Shown piece after piece: positions 1-5,715 of a stretch of DNA of 6,477 nt. The DNA lies in NCBI GenBank assembly GCA_937880585.1, contig CALFMR010000038.1, forward strand, positions 1 through 6,477, given 5' to 3'. Below the pieces are notes generated by a model, which saw only the letters and a list, made by a program, of their open reading frames with translations, was not told the DNA's origin and did no database searches. Position 1 is the stretch's first letter. The number at the start of each line of letters is the position of its first letter. The position numbers and the translations under genes were made by a program. This DNA comes from an uncultured Acidobacteriota bacterium. Lineage in GTDB: Bacteria > Acidobacteriota > Vicinamibacteria > Vicinamibacterales > SCN-69-37.

Positions 1-1097
1 ATCTTCTGGATGCCCGACACGATGAGCACGTCGCCCGCCTTCAGGCCCGACTCGAGCACGTACGTGTTGCCCACGACGCGGCCGAGCGTCACCGGCCGCT
101 GGTGCGCCACCGTGCCGCCCTTGCCATTCGACTCGGCGACGAACACGAAGTACTGGCCGTTGACGCGCGTGACGGCGGTGACCGGAATCGTCAGGCCCGG
201 CGCGGAGCTGAAGACGATCTGCGTCCGCACGTACTGATCGGTGCGAAAGCGGCCGTCAGCGGTGAGCGGTGTCTTCACGAGCACGGTCTGCGTCGCGTCG
301 TCGACGGTCGGCGCGATGAAGTTGACGCGCTCGGTAGCGAGCGTGGCGCCCGATTCGTCGACGAGCCGCACGGGCAGCCCGATCTTCAGTCGCGACGCCT
401 GCTGCACCGGCACGTTGATGTAGACCTCGAGTCCGCCCGACGCGTCGATCGTCGTGAGCGGCGTCGTCTTCGTCACGCGATCGCCGACGCGCACCGGCAC
501 GTCGCCGACAATGCCTTCGGTCGGCGCGACGACGTGGTAGTAGTCGAGCTCGGCCTGCTGCTGCGCGATTTGATCGTCGATCGACTTCAACTGCGCTTCG
601 GCCGTCTTCTCCTGCGTCATGGCCTGCTCGTATTCCTGCTGGCTCATGGCACCGACGTCCAGCAGGCTCTTCGCCCGCTGGGCCTGCTGGCGCGCGAACG
701 CGAGGTTGGCGTCCTGCGCGGCGCGCTGCGACGTCAGGCTGGCGACGACCGCGCGCTGTGGCGCCGCGTCGATCTCGAAGAGGACCGCGCCGGGCGACAC
801 GCGATCCCCCGACTTCGTGCGGATGGCCGTGATGATGCCTTCAGCTTGCGGCTGGATCGTCGTCGAGCGGCGCGAACGGACGAGGCCGACGAACTCCGCG
901 ATGTCGTCAACCGGCGTCGGCGCGAGCGTGGCCACCTCGACGGGCAGCGCTGGCGCACCTCCACCAGGCGGTCCGCCGCCGGCCGCCGGTTGTGAAGAGC
1001 CGCAGCCCGTGGCGAACGCGGCAAGCGCCACGCATGCCAGACTCGTGGCGAGGGACAGACCTGGACGTCGGACCGACAGAGATAGAGACAGAGCCAT
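1..1097 (-). CDS. RND efflux periplasmic adaptor (membrane fusion) lipoprotein, 3' end cut by window
   Basis: This is the AcrA/MexA-type adaptor that bridges an inner-membrane RND pump to an outer-membrane channel in the periplasm. Reading from ATG at 1097 gives 365 codons with no stop before the window edge, so the C-terminal end is missing. A hydrophobic leader ends in ATGC (Cys32), a lipoprotein signal-peptide variant with Ala at -3, followed by a Gly/Pro-rich linker (39-52). The first lipoyl half-motif lies around 80-110 (QAEGIITAI, KSGDRVSPG, LFEID). A Gln/Ala-rich alpha-hairpin spans about 113-186 with QQEYEQA. The second lipoyl half is at about 190-217 (VVAPTEGIVGD, VRVGDRV). A beta-barrel follows (about 222-300), then the membrane-proximal domain (GLKAGDVLIVSG). 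This order is typical of the family. No clear Shine-Dalgarno site precedes the ATG. The pump gene probably follows, off the window. The substrate cannot be inferred. Confidence 0.93.
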   Translation of the reverse strand, partial: MALSLSLSVRRPGLSLATSLACVALAAFATGCGSSQPAAGGGPPGGGAPALPVEVATLAPTPVDDIAEFVGLVRSRRSTTIQPQAEGIITAIRTKSGDRVSPGAVLFEIDAAPQRAVVASLTSQRAAQDANLAFARQQAQRAKSLLDVGAMSQQEYEQAMTQEKTAEAQLKSIDDQIAQQQAELDYYHVVAPTEGIVGDVPVRVGDRVTKTTPLTTIDASGGLEVYINVPVQQASRLKIGLPVRLVDESGATLATERVNFIAPTVDDATQTVLVKTPLTADGRFRTDQYVRTQIVFSSAPGLTIPVTAVTRVNGQYFVFVAESNGKGGTVAHQRPVTLGRVVGNTYVLESGLKAGDVLIVSGIQK

Positions 1098-1211
1098 AAG
1101 GGCGTGTGACCAATGTTGAAAGCAAGGGGGAGCGAGCGTCTGTCGTGAGGAGCCGAGGTCAGGACCGGCTGCGTGCAACCGGACGGCACACGACGACCAA
1201 GCGTCTCTTAC

Positions 1212-1220
1212 CTTATATCA
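1212..1220 (-). promoter_or_regulatory. Candidate extended -10 promoter for the efflux adaptor
   Basis: On the minus strand the sequence TGATATAAG reads as TG-N-TATAAG, an extended -10 element with five of six hexamer matches. It would start transcription near 1205 and give a leader of about 110 nt before the adaptor ATG at 1097. No convincing -35 box lies 16-18 nt upstream, where the sequence is GC-rich. The call rests on the AT-rich hexamer standing out in GC-rich DNA and on its correct orientation in the divergent spacer. Confidence 0.35.
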
Positions 1221-1263
1221 GGGCACCAGGGCCGCCGCGCGGACATGACGGGCCGCCGTGGCA

Positions 1264-1281
1264 ACATACCGATTAGTATGT
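1264..1281. promoter_or_regulatory. 18-bp palindrome resembling a TetR-family operator
   Basis: ACATAC and GTATGT form a perfect 6-bp inverted repeat around the 6-bp spacer CGATTA. It is one of the few AT-rich spots in the spacer between the adaptor gene and the sigma gene. The layout and the ATAC...GTAT arms resemble operators of TetR/AcrR-type repressors, which often control RND pumps. It lies 167 bp upstream of the adaptor start and about 55 bp upstream of the sigma gene's TATAAT box, so it does not directly overlap either predicted promoter. No regulator gene is in the window. A 6-bp repeat in 250 bp can also arise by chance. Confidence 0.35.
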
Positions 1282-1334
1282 CGAAGCGCACCATCGAGTC
1301 AAGCGGCGAACCGGAGGCTCGGACGACCGGCCGC

Positions 1335-1340
1335 TATAAT
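1335..1340 (+). promoter_or_regulatory. Consensus -10 box (TATAAT) for the sigma-kinase operon
   Basis: A perfect TATAAT lies 9 nt before the chosen GTG start of the sigma gene. Transcription would begin near 1347, giving a leader of only a few nucleotides. The region 16-18 nt upstream (around 1311-1318, CCGGAGGC) has no -35 consensus, and no TG extension is present. The -10 match is 6 of 6 in otherwise very GC-rich DNA, which is why it is listed. If real, starts at 1173, 1245 or 1278 would lie upstream of the transcript. Confidence 0.5.
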
Positions 1341-1349
1341 CGCGGCGCC

Positions 1350-1877
1350 GTGGCATCACACGAGCACGTGGACCGGATGATGGCCGACGTGTACGCCGAG
1401 CTCCGGCGCTTGGCCGGCCGTTACGTGCGACGCGAGCGCGCGCCGAGCGTCCAGGCCACCGAGCTCGTCCACGAAGCCTACCTGCGACTCGCACGCGACG
1501 CGCCCGTCCGCTGGGAGAACCGCGCGCACTTCATGGCGCTCGCCGCCATCTCGATGCGGCGGCTGCTCGTCGAGCGCGCGCGTGCCCGCGGCGCCGTCAA
1601 GCGCGGCGGCTCGCCGATCCAGGTGACGCTCGACGACGGCCTGCTCGCGTCGGACGGCGGCGCGGTGCTCGACGTCGTGGCCGTCGATCGCGCGCTCACG
1701 CGTCTCGCGGCGACGAACGGCGACCTCGCGCGGCTCGTCGAACTGCGCGTCTTCGGCGGCTGGTCGATCGACGAGACGGCCGACGCGCTCGGCATCTTCC
1801 CCGCCACCGTCAAACGCCGGTGGACGATGGCGCGCGCGTGGTTCGTGCGCGAACTGGAAGGACGTGCTGAACCGTGA
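1350..1877 (+). CDS. ECF-type RNA polymerase sigma factor (Sigma70_ECF / TIGR02999-like)
   Basis: This alternative sigma factor would direct RNA polymerase to a dedicated promoter set. From GTG 1350 it has 175 residues. Region 2 covers about 7-80, with YAELRRLAGRYVRRER, LVHEAYLRL and RAHFMALAAISMRRLLVERA, all signatures of the acidobacterial/planctomycete family. A short linker with KRGG follows. Region 4 (about 113-170) has the helix-turn-helix IDETADALGIFPATVKRRW. The open frame extends back to ATG 1173, with ATGs at 1245 and 1278 and an ATG pair at 1377/1380. GTG 1350 was preferred because homology begins there and a TATAAT ends at 1340, but no Shine-Dalgarno site supports it. Compared with remembered relatives, the first helix (usually containing an AWRxGD-like stretch) is missing. 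Region 2.2 reads QATE where ordinary ECF factors have an acidic DAED-like patch. The stop overlaps the kinase start. The family is clear; the exact start is not. Confidence 0.88.
   Translation: MASHEHVDRMMADVYAELRRLAGRYVRRERAPSVQATELVHEAYLRLARDAPVRWENRAHFMALAAISMRRLLVERARARGAVKRGGSPIQVTLDDGLLASDGGAVLDVVAVDRALTRLAATNGDLARLVELRVFGGWSIDETADALGIFPATVKRRWTMARAWFVRELEGRAEP
1856..1862 (+). promoter_or_regulatory. Ribosome binding site for the kinase gene
   Basis: GGAAGGA inside the end of the sigma gene lies 11 nt before GTG 1874. It is a purine-rich Shine-Dalgarno-like stretch with slightly long spacing. It supports the GTG start that overlaps the sigma stop codon as GTGA, and fits translational coupling of the two genes. 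Confidence 0.5.
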
Positions 1878-3463
1878 GCGACCGCGCGCCGCTCGACGCC
1901 GCCGGCTGGGCTCGTGTCTCGGCGATCTTCCATCGCGCGCTCGCCGCACCTCCCGCGGAGCGTGCGGCCGTCGTCGATGCGGGCTGCGGCGATGACGAGC
2001 GCGTCGCGGCCGAGGTCACCTCGCTCCTCGGCGCGCACGATCGCGCGGCCGGCTGGTTGGACGCCACCGCTGGCGGCGTCTTGCCGGCGATTGCCACGCC
2101 TGCGTCCTCAGGTCGTCAGACGCCATCCATCGCGGCCACGCTCGCATCCGGCGATCGTGTCGGTCCGTACCGCATCGACCGCGTGCTCGGTGCGGGCGGC
2201 ATGGGCATCGTCTATCTCGCGGAAGACACGAGGCTCGGACGCCCGGTCGCGCTCAAGGCGCTGCCGGACGAGGCGACCGATGACGACACGCGCCGGGCGC
2301 GCCTTCGACGCGAAGCGCGCGCGGCCGCCTCGCTCGTCCATCCAGGCATCGCGACGGTCTACGCGCTCGACGAGATCGCCGGCCGCGTGTACATCGCCGC
2401 TGAATATCTCGCGGGCGGCACGCTGCGCGACGAACTGGCGAACGGTCCGCTCCCGATCGTACGCGCGCTCGACACGGCGATCGGCTTGGCCGACGCGCTC
2501 GATGCCGCGCATCGCCAGGGCGTGGTCCATCGCGACGTGAAGCCGGAAAACATCATGCGCGATGCGACTGGCGCGACGCGCATCGTCGATTTCGGTCTTG
2601 CGCGTATGGCCGATGCCACCGGACGCGCCTTGGCGCCCACGCTTGGCGATGCCGCGTTCGGCACACCCGCGTATATGGCACCCGAGCAGATCCGAGCCGA
2701 GCCAACCGACGCGCGCACGGACATCTTCGCGGCCGGCGTGGTGCTCTTCGAGCTGGCGACGGGCCGAACACCTTTTTCCGGCGTCGACGCCGCGGCGACG
2801 ATGGCGAGCATCCTCGAGCGCGAACCGGTCCGGCTGCGCGATGCCGCGCCGGCCGCGTGGCCTGTCCCAGTCGTCGACGCACTCGATCGGCTGATCTCAG
2901 CGTGCCTGCAAAAGGCGCCCGCCGATCGGCTGTCGTCGGCGGCCGAACTGGCCGACGGGCTTCGACACGTTCGGGCAGCGCTCGACTCCGGCGACACGCG
3001 TGCGCTGGATCGCATTGCCTCCGCGCCTCCGCCATCCGCGACCGAAGCCGAGGCGCGCTGGTGGTGGCAGTTCCATCAGGCAACCGCGGCCATCATTTAT
3101 CTCCTGCTGCTCTTCCCTCTCTGGCGCGCGACACCGCGTCTGGGCTCGCCGTTCGGTCCGGCATTGGCCGTCGCGGCCGTCGTTGCCGCCGTCGTCGCCG
3201 GCGCGCTTCGTTTGCACTTGTGGTTCGCGGCCCGCTTGTATCCCGCCGAGTGGCGGTCGCAGTACTCACGCGCGGGCGCGTGGATTCGCGCGGCGGATGT
3301 CGTCTTCACCCTGACACTCGCTGGCGCTGGCGTGCTGGCGATGACGTCGGGCACGGCGGGACTGGGCGTGCTGCTCCTCGCTGCGGCCGCCGCCGTGCTC
3401 GTGTCGTTCGCGATCATCGAGCCGGCGACGACGCGCGCGGCCTTCACCGATCGGTCGCGCTAG
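1874..3463 (+). CDS. Membrane-anchored Ser/Thr protein kinase (Hanks type) with four C-terminal TM helices
   Basis: The predicted role is ATP-dependent phosphorylation of Ser/Thr on proteins, with the catalytic domain in the cytoplasm. The 529-residue protein starts at GTG 1874. Residues 8-65 form a small helical domain (WARVSAIFHRAL, PPAER, VTSLLGAHD) often found at the N-terminus of acidobacterial kinases. The kinase domain (about 98-370) is complete: glycine loop GAGGMG 106-111, VALK Lys128, helix-C Glu147, HRD 219-221 with Lys223 and Asn226, DFG 239-241, GTPAYMAPE 263-271, Asp283 and Arg352. It is an RD kinase, so activation-loop phosphorylation is likely. After a Pro/Ala linker come four hydrophobic stretches (about 402-418, 428-447, 471-490, 494-515). 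Between helices 2 and 3 is an Arg/Trp/Tyr-containing loop, and the tail contains IEPATT. Common C-terminal sensors such as PASTA, WD40 or TPR are absent. The GTGA overlap with the sigma gene makes that sigma factor its most likely partner. Confidence 0.94.
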   Translation: MSDRAPLDAAGWARVSAIFHRALAAPPAERAAVVDAGCGDDERVAAEVTSLLGAHDRAAGWLDATAGGVLPAIATPASSGRQTPSIAATLASGDRVGPYRIDRVLGAGGMGIVYLAEDTRLGRPVALKALPDEATDDDTRRARLRREARAAASLVHPGIATVYALDEIAGRVYIAAEYLAGGTLRDELANGPLPIVRALDTAIGLADALDAAHRQGVVHRDVKPENIMRDATGATRIVDFGLARMADATGRALAPTLGDAAFGTPAYMAPEQIRAEPTDARTDIFAAGVVLFELATGRTPFSGVDAAATMASILEREPVRLRDAAPAAWPVPVVDALDRLISACLQKAPADRLSSAAELADGLRHVRAALDSGDTRALDRIASAPPPSATEAEARWWWQFHQATAAIIYLLLLFPLWRATPRLGSPFGPALAVAAVVAAVVAGALRLHLWFAARLYPAEWRSQYSRAGAWIRAADVVFTLTLAGAGVLAMTSGTAGLGVLLLAAAAAVLVSFAIIEPATTRAAFTDRSR

Positions 3464-3494
3464 CCGCGGCCGTTCGCGCGCGATCGGGCGCGGC
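3463..3494 (+). terminator. Weak hairpin after the kinase gene, possible terminator
   Basis: The arms GCCGCGGCC (3463-3471) and GGGCGCGGC (3486-3494) pair over six bases, then a mismatch, then two more pairs, around a 14-nt loop. No T-run follows; the next bases are ACATTGTTATG. It may attenuate read-through from the sigma-kinase unit into the amidase operon, or it may be a chance result of the GC-rich sequence. Confidence 0.2.
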
Positions 3495-3498
3495 ACAT

Positions 3499-3507
3499 TG
3501 TTATGAT
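3499..3507 (+). promoter_or_regulatory. Extended -10 promoter for the amidase-gerM-rph operon
   Basis: TGTTATGAT reads as TG-N-TATGAT, an extended -10 element with five of six hexamer matches, in the 59-bp spacer between the kinase stop and the amidase start. Transcription would begin near 3514, leaving a leader of about 9 nt before ATG 3523. There is no recognisable -35 box, which is usual for extended -10 promoters. The AT-rich island in GC-rich DNA supports the call. Confidence 0.5.
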
Positions 3508-3522
3508 GAGCCGTTGCGAGAG

Positions 3523-5079
3523 ATGCGCGTCCCGGTCGCCGGGCCCCGTCGGATCCTGTGGTGGACGATTGCCGTCCTGATGGCGTGCCTGCTGGCCGGC
3601 CCGCGCTCGCGGGCGCAGCCGGCGGCTTACACGTTGTACACGACGGCCGGCCCACACGCGCTGCCATTTCGCACGAACAACAACGTCGACTTCGTATCGC
3701 TTCGCGCGCTCACGCCGATCTTCGGACTGAGCGTCGCCGAAGATGCGCTCGCCGGCGGCCTCACGGTTCAGGCACGCGGCCAGACGATTCTGCTCATTCC
3801 GGGACAGACGTTCGTCTCGCTCGGTGGCGGACGCATCGTCTCGCTACCCGCCGCGGTCCGGCGCGAACGCGGCGACTGGGAAGTGCCCGTGGACTTCATC
3901 CGCGTAGCGCTCGGCCCGGCGATTGGCGCGCCGGTCGAGGTGCGGCGCGCGTCGCATCTCATCCTCGTCGGTGACGTCCGGCTGCCGCACGTGAGCGGCC
4001 GCTTCGATCGAGAAGCCACGGGCGCACGACTGACGCTCGACGTCACGCCGCCCGCGCCGCACCGTGTCACACGCACCGGCAATCAGCTCACCGTGCGCTT
4101 TGATGCGGTCGCGCTCGATGTCGCGCCGGTCAGCGGGCTCGCGCCCGAGCTCGTCGCCGCCATCCATACCAGCGGGCCGTCGCTCATCGTCGATCTCGGG
4201 CCGTCGGCGGCGACGTTCCGCGTGGACGACAGCGATCCCGCGCACGTCGTCATCGATCTCTTGCCGCCTGGTGCGCCACCACCGCCGCCCGCCGTGCCGG
4301 CGACGCCCGCTACGCCGCCGGCAAACGGCGCACCGTCCGTGGCGCCCGCGCCGCCCGTGGTCGACACGACGCCCGCCGGAACGATCCGCACGATCGTGAT
4401 CGACCCGGGCCACGGCGGCGACGACGCGGGCGCACGCGGCGTGGGTGGGACGACGGAAAAGGATCTTGTCCTGACGCTCGCGCGCAAGCTGCAGGCGACG
4501 ATTGAAGGACGCATCGGATTGCGCGTCGTGCTGACGCGCTCGTCGGACGAGAACGTCGCACTCGATCGGCGAACGGCCATCGCCAACAACAACAAGGCGG
4601 ATCTTTTCATCGGCCTGCACGCCGACGCGTCGCTCGAGCCGAAGGTGAACGGCGCCCAGGTGCTGTCGCTCGCGCTCGACACCTACAACACGCGCGCGGC
4701 GCTGGCCGCGACGAGCGACCTGCCCGTGCCGGTCGTCGGCGGCGGCAGCCGCTCGATCGACATCGTGCCGTGGGACCTCGCGCAGATTCCGTACGCGGAC
4801 CAGTCCGCCGTGCTCGCCGCCACGGTCGCGCGGCACCTGTCGGAACACGGCGTGCCGCTGTTCGCGCGGCCGACCGAACGTTTGCCGCTCCGGTCGCTCG
4901 TCGCCGCGAACATGCCGGCGGTGCTCGTCGAGGTCGGCTTTCTGACGAACGCGGATGACGAGCACGCGCTTGCGAGTGACGCACGGCAGAACGCCATCGT
5001 CGACGCGATCCTCGATGCGATTGCCGACGCGCGGCGCGGCGCACTCACGACGCCGGCAGGACGGGGGGCCACGCAGTGA
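3523..5079 (+). CDS. N-acetylmuramoyl-L-alanine amidase (Amidase_3 family, zinc-dependent)
   Basis: This enzyme cleaves the amide bond between N-acetylmuramic acid and L-alanine of peptidoglycan, as in daughter-cell separation, and acts in the periplasm. The 518-residue protein starts with a signal peptide (RR at 9-10, hydrophobic 11-25, likely cleavage after SRA31). The RR pair may mean Tat export, as for E. coli AmiA and AmiC, but the motif is imperfect. Residues about 35-150 resemble the copper-amine-oxidase-N fold. Residues 152-247 are a beta-rich AMIN-like domain, probably for wall or outer-membrane targeting. A Pro/Ala linker spans 249-285. The catalytic domain (about 288-505) has zinc ligands His297 (DPGHGG), Glu312 (TEKD) and His366 (GLHAD), and catalytic Glu470 (LVEVGF), all intact. 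The open frame continues upstream to 2857 inside the kinase gene, but the signal peptide and the promoter at 3499 fix ATG 3523. Its stop overlaps the next start as GTGA. Confidence 0.93.
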   Translation: MRVPVAGPRRILWWTIAVLMACLLAGPRSRAQPAAYTLYTTAGPHALPFRTNNNVDFVSLRALTPIFGLSVAEDALAGGLTVQARGQTILLIPGQTFVSLGGGRIVSLPAAVRRERGDWEVPVDFIRVALGPAIGAPVEVRRASHLILVGDVRLPHVSGRFDREATGARLTLDVTPPAPHRVTRTGNQLTVRFDAVALDVAPVSGLAPELVAAIHTSGPSLIVDLGPSAATFRVDDSDPAHVVIDLLPPGAPPPPPAVPATPATPPANGAPSVAPAPPVVDTTPAGTIRTIVIDPGHGGDDAGARGVGGTTEKDLVLTLARKLQATIEGRIGLRVVLTRSSDENVALDRRTAIANNNKADLFIGLHADASLEPKVNGAQVLSLALDTYNTRAALAATSDLPVPVVGGGSRSIDIVPWDLAQIPYADQSAVLAATVARHLSEHGVPLFARPTERLPLRSLVAANMPAVLVEVGFLTNADDEHALASDARQNAIVDAILDAIADARRGALTTPAGRGATQ

Positions 5080-5705
5080 TCAACGACGACGTGCCCTCCG
5101 GATCGGGCGGCGTGCCCAGCCTGTTCTCGCGGCGCCAAGTATGGATTGGCATCGCCGCGGGCGTCGTGCTGCTCATGGCCGGCATCTGGTTCGTGTCCGC
5201 ACGGCTCAACCGCCTGCTCGGCCCCCCCGGCAGCGGCTCCGGCACGCCAGCGGCAACGGCGACGCCTGGCGAATCGCGCAAGATCAGCGCGACGCTGTTC
5301 TACGTGTCGAGCGATGGCACGAGCCTCACGCCCGTCAGTCAGGACGTGCCGTACGGCGCGACGCCCGCTGAACAAGTGCAGCACATCGTCGAAGCGCAGG
5401 TGCAGGCACCGCCGGCCGGACAACGATCCGCGATTCCCGCCGGCACGACGGTCAACGCCGTCTTCGTAACGAAAGAGGGCGACGCATACGTCGACCTCGG
5501 CGGCACGATCGTCAGCGGCCAGACAGGCGGGTCGCTCGACGAAGCCCTGACCGTCTACGCCATCGTCAACGCCGTCACGGTGAACGTGCCGAACGTGGCG
5601 GCCGTGCAGATTCTCGTGAACGGCAAACAGGTGGAGACGCTCGTCGGCCACCTCGATCTTCGGTACCCGCTGCCCAAGGCCCCGAGCTGGGTCAGGAAAG
5701 GATGA
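5076..5705 (+). CDS. GerMN-domain membrane-anchored protein (GerM-like)
   Basis: The 209-residue protein starts at GTG 5076, which overlaps the amidase stop, with a G-rich stretch (5063-5068) 7 nt upstream as a weak ribosome binding site. A cytoplasmic N-terminus with SRR is followed by one membrane helix (about 22-41). There is no lipobox Cys, unlike the B. subtilis lipoprotein GerM. A Gly/Pro/Thr-rich linker (49-66) leads to one GerMN domain (about 69-197). Visible signs are ATLFYVSSDG, TPAEQVQHIVE, IPAGTTVNAVFV, YVDLGG, the helix SLDEALTVYAIVNAVT, and VQILVNGKQVETLVGHLD near the end. The domain therefore faces the periplasm. In spore formers GerM takes part in sporulation and germination and resembles ring-forming SpoIIIAG-type proteins. 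Its role in non-spore formers is not established. Coupling to the amidase suggests it helps place or control wall hydrolysis (inference). Confidence 0.87.
   Translation: MINDDVPSGSGGVPSLFSRRQVWIGIAAGVVLLMAGIWFVSARLNRLLGPPGSGSGTPAATATPGESRKISATLFYVSSDGTSLTPVSQDVPYGATPAEQVQHIVEAQVQAPPAGQRSAIPAGTTVNAVFVTKEGDAYVDLGGTIVSGQTGGSLDEALTVYAIVNAVTVNVPNVAAVQILVNGKQVETLVGHLDLRYPLPKAPSWVRKG
5694..5702 (+). promoter_or_regulatory. Ribosome binding site for RNase PH
   Basis: AGGAAAGGA at the very end of the GerMN gene lies 13 nt before ATG 5716. It is the best Shine-Dalgarno match in the window, although the spacing is long. An ATG at 5702 closer to it runs into a stop after five codons, so 5716 remains the start. 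It also gives the N-terminus TRIDGR expected for the family. Confidence 0.5.
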
Positions 5706-5715
5706 GTTCGATCGC

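Noticed and set aside
102..995. 297-codon plus-strand open frame opposite the efflux adaptor
   Set aside because: The translation is Arg/Asp/Val-rich with no domain, while the minus strand encodes a clear adaptor over the same bases.
1173..1349. Upstream extension of the sigma gene to ATG 1173, 1245 or 1278
   Set aside because: No homology to sigma factors, no ribosome binding site, and a TATAAT box at 1335 would place the transcript start downstream. Kept as a stated uncertainty, since the frame is open.
1273..2097. Several minus-strand open frames opposite the sigma and early kinase genes
   Set aside because: Arg/Ser/Ala-rich, mutually overlapping and without domains; the plus strand is fully explained by the sigma factor and kinase.
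2857..3522. Upstream extension of the amidase frame into the kinase gene
   Set aside because: It overlaps more than 600 bases of kinase coding sequence, has an Arg-rich nonsense-like translation, and a signal peptide and promoter sit exactly at ATG 3523.
4260..4380. Repetitive GCC/CCG-rich stretch in the amidase gene, considered as a DNA repeat
   Set aside because: It encodes the Pro/Ala interdomain linker; the repetition follows from codon use and has no regular unit length.
3844..4965. 373-codon minus-strand open frame opposite the amidase
   Set aside because: Same antisense effect of high GC content; the amidase on the plus strand has every catalytic residue.
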